A DNA stretch of 64,000 nucleotides from an uncultured bacterium (lineage in GTDB: Bacteria > Bacillota_I > Bacilli_A > RFN20 > CAG-826). The position numbers and the translations under genes were made by a program. Every line of letters begins with the position of its first letter. Position 1 is the stretch's first letter. The stretch lies in the NCBI GenBank assembly GCA_949285665.1, contig CASDYC010000001.1, positions 768,107-832,106 of the forward strand, in the 5' to 3' direction. The notes under the pieces were generated by a model that ran no database searches, had not been told where the DNA came from, and saw only the letters and a program-made list of their open reading frames with translations. This document shows positions 36,521 through 45,615 of this stretch, one piece after another.

Positions 36521-36593
36521 TTAGCACTTTAGTATTGACAGTGCTAAATATAGATATATAATAATATTAGCATTCGAGATAAGAGAGTGCTAA
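36521..36593 (+). promoter_or_regulatory. hsp20 promoter flanked by two CIRCE (HrcA) operators
   Basis: CIRCE1: TTAGCACTT-N9-CAGTGCTAA (36521-36547), two mismatches to consensus. CIRCE2: TTAGCATTC-N9-GAGTGCTAA (36567-36593), one mismatch. Promoter TTGACA (36535-36540), 16-base spacer, TATAAT (36557-36562). CIRCE1 overlaps the -35 box and CIRCE2 covers the start of transcription. Confidence 0.9.
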
Positions 36594-36620
36594 AAAGATT
36601 AATTTAGGAGGATTTAAATT

Positions 36621-37043
36621 ATGTCAAGATATTTACCAAGAAAAAATGATTATTTAGGATTATTCGATGATGAGGATTTGTTCCCAGATTTCTTTGGAGA
36701 AAATAATTCAAGTTTAATGAGAACAGATATTCATGAAACTGATAGTGCATATAACTTTGAAGTTAACTTACCAGGAGTTAAAAAAGATAATATTAAAGTT
36801 TCATTAGATGATGGATACTTAGTTATTCATGCTCAATACAAAAATAATGTAGATGAAAAAGAAAAAAGACGCTACATTAGAAAAGAAAGATTTGAAGGAA
36901 GCTATACAAGATCATTCTATGTTGGTGAAGATATTAAACAAAATGATATTCAAGCTGAATTCAAAGATGGTGTATTAAACGTTTCTATTCCAAAGAAAGT
37001 TGAAGAAAAGAAACAAGAAAGACAATTCATTGATATTAAATAA
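36621..37043 (+). CDS. Small heat-shock protein Hsp20
   Basis: 140 aa. ATP-independent holdase. Short N-terminal arm with FDDEDLFPDFFGE, then an alpha-crystallin domain (about 33-125; DSAYNFEVNLPGVKKDNIKV, YTRSFYVGEDI, FKDGVLNVSIPK). The usual C-terminal IxI tail motif is not obvious (ends QERQFIDIK). SD GGAGG. Repressed by HrcA through two CIRCE elements, as is clpB at 41521, so the two are co-regulated chaperones. Confidence 0.95.
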   Translation: MSRYLPRKNDYLGLFDDEDLFPDFFGENNSSLMRTDIHETDSAYNFEVNLPGVKKDNIKVSLDDGYLVIHAQYKNNVDEKEKRRYIRKERFEGSYTRSFYVGEDIKQNDIQAEFKDGVLNVSIPKKVEEKKQERQFIDIK

Positions 37044-37066
37044 TTAATAAATTGATTATTAAGTAA

Positions 37067-37091
37067 AGAGGGTTGAAAACCCTCTTTTTTT
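37067..37091 (+). terminator. Intrinsic terminator of hsp20
   Basis: AGAGGGTT-GAA-AACCCTCT then T7. A TTG start at 37073 for the next ORF would fall inside this stem and is rejected. Confidence 0.88.
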
Positions 37092-37095
37092 ATTG

Positions 37096-37109
37096 TTTAA
37101 TAAAAAGTA
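37096..37109 (+). promoter_or_regulatory. Leaderless promoter of ABC fusion transporter 1
   Basis: TTTAAT at 37096-37101, seven bases, ATG at 37109; no SD. Confidence 0.45.
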
Positions 37110-39289
37110 TGGAACTTAAAAACTTGTCAAAATCTTTTAATCGAACATTATTTAAAGATGTTTCACTAAAAATAAATAAAGGAATTCTTGAGTTTTATGG
37201 ACCTTCTGGTTGTGGAAAATCAACTTTAATAAACATTATTTTAGGAATTGAAACATCAGACACAGGTGAGGTTATTTTTAATAAAGATAAAGTTGTTTTT
37301 TCTTATTGCGGACAAGATAATTCTCTTTTTTATGATTATTCTTTAGAAAAAAATTTAAAAATATATGATATCAAAATTGATAATTTTGCAAAAAAAGTAA
37401 TTAAAGATTTTAATTTTAATAAATTTTTTTCTAAAAAAATTTTATATCTTAGTGGCGGAGAAAGAAGAAAAGCTGAAATTATCTTTTCATTATTAAAAAA
37501 ATCTAATATTTATATTTTTGATGAGCCATTTTCATCTCTTGATGAGAATTCTAAAAATATAATGAGAGATTATATTAATAAAATTAGTAAAGATCATTTA
37601 GTAATTTTAGTTAATCATGATGAAAATATTGATAATTTAAATATTTCTTTAAGAGTAAATTTTGATGGTTTAGGAAATCACAACATAGAATATTTGAATT
37701 TTAATGATTCAAATTTAGAAAGTGATAATTCTGTAATTATTGAAAAGAAAATTAATTACTTTTTCTTAACATTTAGAAGTTATTTAAAAAGAAATAAATT
37801 GGATGTAATTTTAAGGTTTGTTTTAAGTAGCATTTTAATTACTTTTTTTGCTTTAACAATTGTCACTATGTATAGAATTGAAAGTGATGAAACAAATATT
37901 TCCTTGCAAAACGATCCTTTTACTTATCAAAGATATTTAACAACTAATAAAGAATCCATTAATTCTGATCTTTTTAACTTTATTGAAATTAACGACGATA
38001 AATCATATCAATATCTATTATTAAATGGAATGGATAAATTAGGAGAAGATTATCAATATACAGAAGTAATGTATATTGGATTATTGGATGATGATGTTAA
38101 AGATTTTTATGTATTTCATAAAGAAGATACTCAATATAATCTTTTAGATAATTTATCTAATACTAATCAAACAAATTCAGCAAAACCAATACTTGTTGCT
38201 GGCGAAAATACATATAATTTAAATCAAATTTCAATAGATGAAGCAAAAAAAGTAACCGAAGATAAACAAGATATATTTTTAAAAAGCTATTTAGATGATG
38301 AAGATACAAGAACGGGTTTATTTAATCAATATGAATTAGAAAGATTTAACATTGTATTATGTAATGATAAGTTTATTGATGAGGTTATTCTTCAAACTCC
38401 TGAATTAACATATGCTACCATAAGTAGTAATAAATTAAATAACCTTAATGAAAGAAATTCTATTAATTTTTCTTATATTGATCCTTTGATTAAAACTTAC
38501 TTAAACAAAATTAAGGTTATTAATAATAATTCAAATGAATTTTATTTTGCAACTAACGGATTAAATATTGGAGAAAAATATAAATTTGAATATGAAACTA
38601 CTGATTTTCTAGCGGATAATACAGTTGAATATATCAAAGTAACTGATAATTTAAAGGATACTACTTTAAATAAATTTGTTATGAATCTATCTCAGTTTAA
38701 GGATTTGATGTGGCATTCTAACTATTGTGAACCGATGTTGAAATATTCTTATGGATATTCTTTTGATAAGGAATTATATTTAGATGTTCAAAAATATTAT
38801 GATTTTGAAGTATTAGATATAATAAGGCCTTTTAATATGGAAAATTCGTATTTGAATTATATTTACTTAATTATTTTTTCAATATTTACTCTTTCATATA
38901 TGATTTTTACTTTAGTTTCATTTAAAGGAAAAATTAAATGGGCTTATTCAATTAAAAACACATTATTGCATAACCAAGTAAAAAAGAAATCTGTGTTAAT
39001 ATATTTTCTATCATTTAATTTTATAGAAATATTCATTCAAAACGTCGTTGTTTTATTTACTTATATTTTTTATATGATACCTTACTATAACACGACTATT
39101 TTAGGAATTTATAAGGAGGCTAATTCTTATAGTCAACTTCTTTATAATTCATTTTATGAAAACGTTAATTTTCCAATAAAATTTATTCATTTTCAGTCAA
39201 TTTATTTATTAATAGTTTTCTTTTTTATATTTGTCAGTTTATTACTTGGATTTTATTTATATAAAAAAACTAATAAAAAATTAGTTTAG
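37109..39289 (+). CDS. ABC transporter, N-terminal ATPase fused to FtsX/MacB-like permease (1)
   Basis: 726 aa from ATG 37109. Residues 1-205: ATPase with Walker A GPSGCGKSTL at 31-40, signature LSGGERRK, Walker B YIFDEPFSSLDE and H-loop NHDE. Then one helix (about 228-252, VLSSILITFFALTIVTMYRI), an extracytoplasmic domain of about 330 residues, and three C-terminal helices. This helix-large ectodomain-three helices plan is that of FtsX/MacB-type mechanotransmission exporters. A second, similar fusion follows, suggesting a heterodimer. Substrate unknown. Confidence 0.8.
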   Translation: MELKNLSKSFNRTLFKDVSLKINKGILEFYGPSGCGKSTLINIILGIETSDTGEVIFNKDKVVFSYCGQDNSLFYDYSLEKNLKIYDIKIDNFAKKVIKDFNFNKFFSKKILYLSGGERRKAEIIFSLLKKSNIYIFDEPFSSLDENSKNIMRDYINKISKDHLVILVNHDENIDNLNISLRVNFDGLGNHNIEYLNFNDSNLESDNSVIIEKKINYFFLTFRSYLKRNKLDVILRFVLSSILITFFALTIVTMYRIESDETNISLQNDPFTYQRYLTTNKESINSDLFNFIEINDDKSYQYLLLNGMDKLGEDYQYTEVMYIGLLDDDVKDFYVFHKEDTQYNLLDNLSNTNQTNSAKPILVAGENTYNLNQISIDEAKKVTEDKQDIFLKSYLDDEDTRTGLFNQYELERFNIVLCNDKFIDEVILQTPELTYATISSNKLNNLNERNSINFSYIDPLIKTYLNKIKVINNNSNEFYFATNGLNIGEKYKFEYETTDFLADNTVEYIKVTDNLKDTTLNKFVMNLSQFKDLMWHSNYCEPMLKYSYGYSFDKELYLDVQKYYDFEVLDIIRPFNMENSYLNYIYLIIFSIFTLSYMIFTLVSFKGKIKWAYSIKNTLLHNQVKKKSVLIYFLSFNFIEIFIQNVVVLFTYIFYMIPYYNTTILGIYKEANSYSQLLYNSFYENVNFPIKFIHFQSIYLLIVFFFIFVSLLLGFYLYKKTNKKLV

Positions 39290-39301
39290 AAAATATTGTG
39301 A

Positions 39302-39307
39302 TATAAT
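39302..39307 (+). promoter_or_regulatory. Putative -10 box upstream of the small ORF and ABC fusion 2
   Basis: TATAAT in GTGATATAATAAAA, giving a leader of about 120-130 bases before the second ABC gene. Confidence 0.45.
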
Positions 39308-39333
39308 AAAAAAAGAAGTTGTCAGGTTTGTTT

Positions 39334-39411
39334 ATGGAAAATAAAAGTTTGTTCATACATTTACAAATAGAGCATGGGAAAACTATTGGTGGGAACAAAG
39401 CAAGCCTATAA
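39334..39411 (+). CDS. Possible 25-aa peptide between two ABC exporter genes
   Basis: ATG at 39334 to TAA at 39409-39411. The product is MENKSLFIHLQIEHGKTIGG followed by NKASL. It has a Gly-Gly pair five residues before the end, an AGG SD-like triplet about 6 bases upstream, and a TATAAT about 30 bases further up. Not recognised. It could be a leader or attenuator peptide, a signalling peptide exported by the flanking transporters, or chance; this AT-rich leader has few other open frames. Confidence 0.3.
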   Translation: MENKSLFIHLQIEHGKTIGGNKASL

Positions 39412-39438
39412 GTAGTATTAATCGAACATTTATGGTGA

Positions 39439-41424
39439 ATGATTAAAATGAATTGTAAATTAAGTGTTTCAATAAATAAATATTCATACAATTCTTTGCT
39501 TGATGATATTTTTGATAATCTCAAAGTCGATTTTAATATAGGTATTAATATTATTACAGGACCTAATGGATCTGGTAAAACCACTTTATTAAATTTAATA
39601 AGTGGTAATTTATTAACTAAGAAAAACAGCAAAGATATAAAAATTAATTTTGATAATAATGATATTAATTATAAAAATAAAAATGAATATTTTGCGGATT
39701 TTGTTAATTATGTACCACAAGATCCTCTTATTATTGATAATATGAGTGTTTTGGATAATTTATTGTTACCATTTTTAGATAAAAATAAACAAAAAGCAAT
39801 TGATATCTTAAAAAAATTAGGTTTAGAAAATCAAATTGATAATAACGCAAGCGCTCTATCTGGTGGAGAAAAACAAAGGTTAAGTTTTGCAAGAACTTTA
39901 TACAAAACAAAAAAAATAATATTATTAGACGAAATAATTACTTATTTAGATAAGGAAAGTAGAGATATAATTTTTTCTGTTTTGCAAGAACTATCAAATA
40001 ACCACATAATTATTTTAGTTACACATGAGGAAGTCGATGATTCTATTTTTAAAAATTATTTCCTATTTAAATTTGAAGATAAAAAATTAATTGAAACAAA
40101 AAAAAGTAATGTCATTAAAGAAAACACTAAAATAGAAGAAATGAATTTTAAAAAAGGCAATATTTTTATAACATTAATTAATATTTTTAAAGAAAAAAAA
40201 CTATTAAATATTATCAATGCTATAGTTATTTTTATTTTAGTAACACTAAGTAATGTTTTTTTCACTTTTTATTTTTCAGTAGGTAATGATAAATTAAATG
40301 ATTTATCTTTTGATACTTATAAAAACAGTGCGCCTGCATTTTTCCTTAATCGAATGGAATCAAACGATTACGAAGAAAACACAGTGTTTCCTTTTGAAAA
40401 AACTGATTTTGACATAAAGTTTCAAGATGATGATTTAAGTTTAAGTAATAAAGAAACTAGTTTTGAAAATCTTAATATAGGTGCTGTTTATGCTACAAAC
40501 GAGCAATTAGAAGATACTTTAAATATTGAATTAATTAATTTTAATGGATTAGATTTTGATTTTGCTAAAACTGAAACTGGTAAACAAGGGTTTTTAATAT
40601 CGGACTTAACTTTTAATTTCTATTTTAACGCTTTAAAAGAAAAGTATCCTAAATACGAAAGTAATGAAATTATTTTGATGATTAAAAATAATCTTAAATA
40701 TAAAGTATATGATAATATTTATGATTTATGTGGCATCTATAAATCTTCGATAAATGAAATTTATAAAGATAATTTTAATGTTATTATAGATAATATCCTT
40801 ATGCGAGAAGCGCTTTATAGTTATGGATTTATGTGTCAAAACGTTTTTATACCATATGATGAAGCTAATGCTAATAACCATTTTTATCATATTGTTCTTA
40901 ATACAGAATATAATAGAAAAGTACTTCAAAAAGATATTCATTTTGAAATGTTTTCTAATTTTACTTTATTGAATAATAATGGAACTAGTGATTTTTGGAT
41001 TTTATATAAAGCTAATAGTAATTTGGATTTTGCAATTACTTTTGTTGTAGCGGTAATTGTTTATTTAATTGTAGTTTCTACTGGTTATTATAATGGTGAA
41101 AATAAAAGATTTTTAGTATCAAGAATTGCTGGACAATCAAGAAGTAGTCAAACTAACAAATATTTATTATTCAATTCAATATGGGTTTCTATTTTTTATT
41201 TTATATCTGCAGCAATTAGTAGCCTAATTGTTTATATATGTCAAATTTTAATTACTAATTCGACAATTTTTTCAATAACAAATATATTTATTTTTAGCCC
41301 ATATTTAATTTTAATATATGTGCTATTAATTGGGTTTTCAGCATTAATTTATTATATTTTATATTATAAATTGTTATCTCCAAAAGATATTTCAAAACAA
41401 TTATATAAGATAAAACAAAAGTAA
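39439..41424 (+). CDS. ABC transporter, N-terminal ATPase fused to FtsX/MacB-like permease (2)
   Basis: 661 aa (or 658 from the ATG at 39448). ATPase with Walker A GPNGSGKTTL at 41-50, Q-loop region VPQDPL, signature LSGGEKQRLSFART, Walker B IILLDEIITYLD (Ile where Pro is usual after DE), H-loop THEE. One helix at about 257-275, an ectodomain of about 260 residues, then three helices (about 534-550, 579-605, 615-640) ending SPKDISKQLYKIKQK. Same plan as the previous gene but little sequence identity. Overlapping GGTGA may act as SD. Confidence 0.8.
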   Translation: MIKMNCKLSVSINKYSYNSLLDDIFDNLKVDFNIGINIITGPNGSGKTTLLNLISGNLLTKKNSKDIKINFDNNDINYKNKNEYFADFVNYVPQDPLIIDNMSVLDNLLLPFLDKNKQKAIDILKKLGLENQIDNNASALSGGEKQRLSFARTLYKTKKIILLDEIITYLDKESRDIIFSVLQELSNNHIIILVTHEEVDDSIFKNYFLFKFEDKKLIETKKSNVIKENTKIEEMNFKKGNIFITLINIFKEKKLLNIINAIVIFILVTLSNVFFTFYFSVGNDKLNDLSFDTYKNSAPAFFLNRMESNDYEENTVFPFEKTDFDIKFQDDDLSLSNKETSFENLNIGAVYATNEQLEDTLNIELINFNGLDFDFAKTETGKQGFLISDLTFNFYFNALKEKYPKYESNEIILMIKNNLKYKVYDNIYDLCGIYKSSINEIYKDNFNVIIDNILMREALYSYGFMCQNVFIPYDEANANNHFYHIVLNTEYNRKVLQKDIHFEMFSNFTLLNNNGTSDFWILYKANSNLDFAITFVVAVIVYLIVVSTGYYNGENKRFLVSRIAGQSRSSQTNKYLLFNSIWVSIFYFISAAISSLIVYICQILITNSTIFSITNIFIFSPYLILIYVLLIGFSALIYYILYYKLLSPKDISKQLYKIKQK

Positions 41425-41449
41425 AAAATAAAAATATATGACAAAAATA

Positions 41450-41500
41450 AAATATTTAGCACTCTCTATTGACAAGTGCTAAATATTTTTTTATACTTAT
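41450..41500 (+). promoter_or_regulatory. clpB promoter with CIRCE (HrcA) operator
   Basis: CIRCE TTAGCACTC-N9-AAGTGCTAA (41456-41482), one mismatch to consensus; the arms extend to 15 bases (14 paired). TTGACA at 41469-41474 lies within it, then 17 bases and TATACT at 41492-41497. Confidence 0.88.
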
Positions 41501-41520
41501 ACTTGATTGGAGGTGATAAT

Positions 41521-43638
41521 ATGAATAACTATAATTATCAAAATAACAATCAACAAGAACAAGACTGTTTTCATAAGTATGGAAGAATCGTCAATGAAGA
41601 TGTAAGAAATAATAAAATCGATCCTATTATTGGACGAGATGAAGAAATCAGAAAAGTTATTGAAGTGTTAGCTCGAAAAACTAAAAATAACGTTATTCTT
41701 ACAGGTGAAGCTGGTGTTGGTAAAACAGCTATCGTTGAAGGTTTAGCTCAAAGAATTGAAAATGAAGATGTTCCAACAAGTTTAAGAAAGAAACAAATTT
41801 TTGAACTTGATATGGGTTCTTTAATCGCTGGTGCTAAATATCAAGGCGAATTTGAAGAAAGATTAAAAGAAGTATTAAATAAAATTAAAGATTCAAATGG
41901 GGAAATAATTTTATTTATTGATGAAATTCACTTAATTATTGGAGCCGGAAGAACTAGTGGTGCCCTTGATGCTAGTAATATGTTAAAACCAATGTTAGCA
42001 AGAGGTGAAATTCACTGTATTGGTGCAACAACAACTCAAGAATATAAGAAATATTTTGAAACTGATAAAGCATTAGTTAGAAGATTCCAAACTGTTTTAG
42101 TTAAAGAGCCAACTGTAGATGATACAATTTCTATTTTAAGAGGATTAAAAGAGAGATTTGAAACTCACCATGGTGTTAAAATTACAGATAGTGCTTTAAT
42201 TAGTGCTGCAACTTTATCTAATAGATATATTACAAATAGATATTTACCAGATAAAGCAATTGATTTGGTAGACCAAGCATGTGCTTCAATTAGAGTTGAT
42301 ATGGAAAGTATGCCATTTGAACTTGATGAATTAAATAGAAAGATTAGACAACTTGAAATTGAAAAAGTTGCTTTAAGTAAAGAAAGCGATGAAGCAAGTC
42401 AAAAAAGATTAAATCAATTAGAATTTGATTTGAGTGATTTAAAAAAAGAAAATGATGATTTAATGGCAGAATGGAAAAAAGAAAAAGAAAATTATGCCAA
42501 AATTAACGAAATCAAAAAAGAAATCGATCAAAAGAAATTTACTTTAAATAACGCTTTATTACAACAAGATTACAAAACCGCTTCTGAACTTCAATATGCA
42601 GTAATTCCAAATCTTACAAAACAATTAAAAGTATTAGAAGAAAATACAAAAAGAGATAAAATTATCTCTCAAGTTGTTGATGAAGATGAAATTGCTCAAA
42701 TTGTTTCAAAAAATACTGGAATTCCAGTTTCTAAATTAATGAAAGGTGATCGAGAAAAAGTCTTAACTCTTTATGATACATTATCTAAGAGAGTTATTGG
42801 ACAAGATGAAGCAATTAAATTAGTTTCAAACGCTATTATTAGACAAAGAGCTGGTATTCAAGATGCTAATAGACCAATTGGTTCATTCTTATTTTTAGGT
42901 CCAACTGGTGTTGGTAAAACAGAAGTTGCAAAAGCACTAGCTGAAGCTTTGTTTGATAATGAAAATAATATTATTAGACTTGATATGTCTGAATATATGG
43001 AAGACTTTACCTTCACTAGATTAATTGGATCTCCACCAGGTTATGTTGGTTTTGATCAAGGTGGTCAATTAACAGAACCAGTTAAAAGAAATCCATATAG
43101 TATTGTATTATTTGATGAAATTGAAAAAGCTCATCCTCAAATATTTAATATATTATTACAAATTCTTGATGATGGAAGATTAACTGATAGTCAAGGTACT
43201 GTTGTTGACTTTAAAAATACTATTATTATTATGACTAGTAATATTGGAAGCCAAGAAATACTTGATGGTCATAAAGAATTAGTTGATGTGTTATTAAGAA
43301 AGAAATTCAAACCAGAATTTTTAAATAGAATTGATGAAATAATATACTTTAACTATTTGAATAAAGATGTTCAAATTAAGATTGTTGATAAAATGCTTAA
43401 TCAATTAAAAGAAAGATTAAAACAACAATATTATTCAATTGATTTCTCACCAGAAGTTAAAAGATATATTATTGACAGTTCATATAATGAAGATTTTGGT
43501 GCAAGACCTATTAAAAGATTTATACAAAATGAGATTGAAACATATATCGCAAAAGAAATCTTGAATCAAAATATAAATACAACAAGCGCTTATATTTTAG
43601 ATTATAAAGATAACAAACTTTGTATAAATAAAAAATAG
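41521..43638 (+). CDS. clpB: ClpB-type disaggregase lacking the N-terminal domain
   Basis: 705 aa from ATG 41521 (SD GGAGG); the upstream in-frame ATG at 41476 lies within the CIRCE and is rejected. Two AAA+ modules: Walker A1 GEAGVGKT at 62-69, Walker A2 GPTGVGKT at 460-467, arginine-finger and sensor segments, and a coiled-coil middle domain (about 320-440) as in ClpB. The usual ~145-residue Clp_N domain is replaced by a ~20-residue Asn/Gln-rich start. Resolves protein aggregates with DnaK. HrcA-controlled. Confidence 0.92.
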   Translation: MNNYNYQNNNQQEQDCFHKYGRIVNEDVRNNKIDPIIGRDEEIRKVIEVLARKTKNNVILTGEAGVGKTAIVEGLAQRIENEDVPTSLRKKQIFELDMGSLIAGAKYQGEFEERLKEVLNKIKDSNGEIILFIDEIHLIIGAGRTSGALDASNMLKPMLARGEIHCIGATTTQEYKKYFETDKALVRRFQTVLVKEPTVDDTISILRGLKERFETHHGVKITDSALISAATLSNRYITNRYLPDKAIDLVDQACASIRVDMESMPFELDELNRKIRQLEIEKVALSKESDEASQKRLNQLEFDLSDLKKENDDLMAEWKKEKENYAKINEIKKEIDQKKFTLNNALLQQDYKTASELQYAVIPNLTKQLKVLEENTKRDKIISQVVDEDEIAQIVSKNTGIPVSKLMKGDREKVLTLYDTLSKRVIGQDEAIKLVSNAIIRQRAGIQDANRPIGSFLFLGPTGVGKTEVAKALAEALFDNENNIIRLDMSEYMEDFTFTRLIGSPPGYVGFDQGGQLTEPVKRNPYSIVLFDEIEKAHPQIFNILLQILDDGRLTDSQGTVVDFKNTIIIMTSNIGSQEILDGHKELVDVLLRKKFKPEFLNRIDEIIYFNYLNKDVQIKIVDKMLNQLKERLKQQYYSIDFSPEVKRYIIDSSYNEDFGARPIKRFIQNEIETYIAKEILNQNINTTSAYILDYKDNKLCINKK

Positions 43639-43667
43639 CTGGGTTTTGCAAAGATTTTTAAAATAAA
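43630..43667 (+). repeat. Dispersed intergenic repeat, copy D
   Basis: AAAAAATAGCTG, core GGTTTTGCAAAG (43642-43653), then ATTTTTAAAATAAA. The clpB stop TAG (43636-43638) lies inside; the clpB terminator follows. Confidence 0.7.
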
Positions 43668-43671
43668 TTAC

Positions 43672-43698
43672 GGCCTTATGTTAAATAAGGCCTTTTTT
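43672..43698 (+). terminator. Intrinsic terminator of clpB
   Basis: GGCCTTAT-GTTAA-ATAAGGCC followed by T6. Confidence 0.88.
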
Positions 43699-43763
43699 AT
43701 TATTTTTTTATATACAATTTTTTAATAATTGATATAATTAAAAACAATTGGGAGAAAAAAATC

Positions 43764-45590
43764 ATGGCAAATAATGATTACATGGAATTTAATCCAGTAA
43801 AATTTTATAACACTGTTGGAAAAAAAGAATTTAGTGATAATGCTAAAGCTTATTTTGAAGAATTAACAAAAAGATCTAATATTAATGTTGACGAGAATAA
43901 AGCAACTGTTAAAAAAATAAAATCATTAGAAGAAAAATTAAATAAATTATCAAAAAAACTTAATAAATTAAGAGGTTTTACAGCATTTTTTATAGTTTTG
44001 TGTGTTGTTTCATTTATCGTTGCAGCAATTGGCATTGTTATGTTAGTTGGTGATGGTGATTTATTAACTGGCGTATTAATGATAGTTTTTGGAATTTTAT
44101 GTGGTATTGGTTTTATTTTATTAATTGTTTTATATTTTAATAAACAAATTAAAAACAATAGTAGTATCGAGGCAAATTTAAAAAAAGAATTTAATACTCA
44201 ACTTTTAATTGCTAAAAATCAACTCGCTCCATTAATTAATTCTTTTACATTTAAAGATTTTGTTAATGTTGTTAATAAAACAAATAATAACTTTACCCTA
44301 GATGATCAACTTGAACCAGAAAAATTATTAATGCTTGATAATTTATTTAATTTTAATCCGAAATTACAAGATAATGATTCTTTATTCGAAGTTGAATCAG
44401 GAAATATTGAAAAAAATCCTTTTATAAGATTATTAATTTTAGAAGAAGTTACAAGAGATAAAGTTTATACTGGAACAAGAGTTGTATCTTGGGCAGTTAC
44501 TGTATCTGATGGAAAAGGTGGCACATATACAACAACAAGAACTCAAACTCTGGTTGCTCATTATAGTGCTCCAGCGGCATTTTATGGAAAGTGTTCTTAT
44601 GTAATTTATGGAAATGAAGCTGCTCCAGATTTAAAATTTTCTAGAAATCCAAGTGGTTATAATTACAATAAAGGGGAAAAAGACTTAAAGAAATTTATTA
44701 AAAGTAGAAGTAAAACAATTCAAGATAAATATAGTGATTCTATGTCAAAAGGTGGATCATTTACTCCAATTTCTAATATGGAATTTGAATCATTATTTTA
44801 TGCATTAGATAGAAATAATGAACAACAATATAGATTACTTTTTACTCCACTTGCTCAAAGAAATTTAGTTGATTTAATTTCAAAAGAAACTCCTTATGGT
44901 GATGATTTTAGTTTCCAAAAATTTAAAAAATTAAATATTGTTAGTTGTAAACATTCACAAACCAAGATTTCAATGAATTTAGATCAATATATTGGTTATT
45001 GGGATTATGAAGTTTTAAAAAATGATTATTTAAGCGAAATGAATAAAGAACACACTTCTTTATATTTTGATTTAGCTCCACTACTTTGTATTCCATTATA
45101 TCAAATGAGTGAACCAAGCGTCTTTAATCCAATGGAAAATTTAACACATATTTCAATATATGAAGCAGAAGCATTTGTTAATCATATGAAAGAAGAATTA
45201 TTTATTCATCCGGATGCAAAAACCCCTCAAATTTTAAAACTTAACTTTATAAATTCAAAAAATAATACCGATGTATTTGAAGTTTGTTCATATGCATTTG
45301 ATAAAATTCAGCGAATTGCTGAAGTTCCGGTAGTAGCAGGTAACGGTTCTACATATTTAGTTCCAGTTGTTTGGTATGAATATATTCCTGTTAGTAGAAC
45401 TACAAAAGTTGCAATTGCTAAGATTCCTGAAAAAACTGATGAAGTTGAAGCTTATTCTGATGATAATATAATTTCATATAGATATAAAAACTTTGCAAGT
45501 TTATATTTGGGTGATGAAGAAGATTTAGATGATACAAAAGAATCTATCTTTGAGAAATTGATAAAAAATAGATATAATTTATTTAAGTAA
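43764..45590 (+). CDS. DUF3137-like membrane protein, partner of LemA
   Basis: 608 aa. A predicted coiled coil (about 46-70, Lys/Leu-rich), two helices (about 72-95 and 101-125), then a large cytoplasmic region. Near residue 340 the segment EFESLFYALDRNNEQQYRLL followed by FTPLAQRNLVDLI matches the core of DUF3137 proteins, which are commonly encoded next to lemA; assignment is by pattern. SD GGGAG. The lemA gene follows after 25 bases, so the two are an operon. Probably forms an envelope-associated complex with LemA; function unknown. Confidence 0.65.
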   Translation: MANNDYMEFNPVKFYNTVGKKEFSDNAKAYFEELTKRSNINVDENKATVKKIKSLEEKLNKLSKKLNKLRGFTAFFIVLCVVSFIVAAIGIVMLVGDGDLLTGVLMIVFGILCGIGFILLIVLYFNKQIKNNSSIEANLKKEFNTQLLIAKNQLAPLINSFTFKDFVNVVNKTNNNFTLDDQLEPEKLLMLDNLFNFNPKLQDNDSLFEVESGNIEKNPFIRLLILEEVTRDKVYTGTRVVSWAVTVSDGKGGTYTTTRTQTLVAHYSAPAAFYGKCSYVIYGNEAAPDLKFSRNPSGYNYNKGEKDLKKFIKSRSKTIQDKYSDSMSKGGSFTPISNMEFESLFYALDRNNEQQYRLLFTPLAQRNLVDLISKETPYGDDFSFQKFKKLNIVSCKHSQTKISMNLDQYIGYWDYEVLKNDYLSEMNKEHTSLYFDLAPLLCIPLYQMSEPSVFNPMENLTHISIYEAEAFVNHMKEELFIHPDAKTPQILKLNFINSKNNTDVFEVCSYAFDKIQRIAEVPVVAGNGSTYLVPVVWYEYIPVSRTTKVAIAKIPEKTDEVEAYSDDNIISYRYKNFASLYLGDEEDLDDTKESIFEKLIKNRYNLFK

Positions 45591-45615
45591 TTAACTAGAA
45601 AAGGAGGAATTAAAA

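Noticed and set aside
37073-37108. TTG start extending ABC fusion 1 by 12 codons
   Set aside because: It lies inside the hsp20 terminator hairpin and the conserved ATPase start is at 37109.
39322-39407. Resemblance to SRP RNA helix 8 (GTCAGGTTTG ... CAAAGCAAGCC)
   Set aside because: The intervening loop is about 60 bases with no tetraloop, and the symmetric-loop bases do not pair as in SRP RNA.
41476-41520. ATG start extending ClpB by 15 codons
   Set aside because: It overlaps the CIRCE operator and promoter; the ATG at 41521 has a GGAGG SD.
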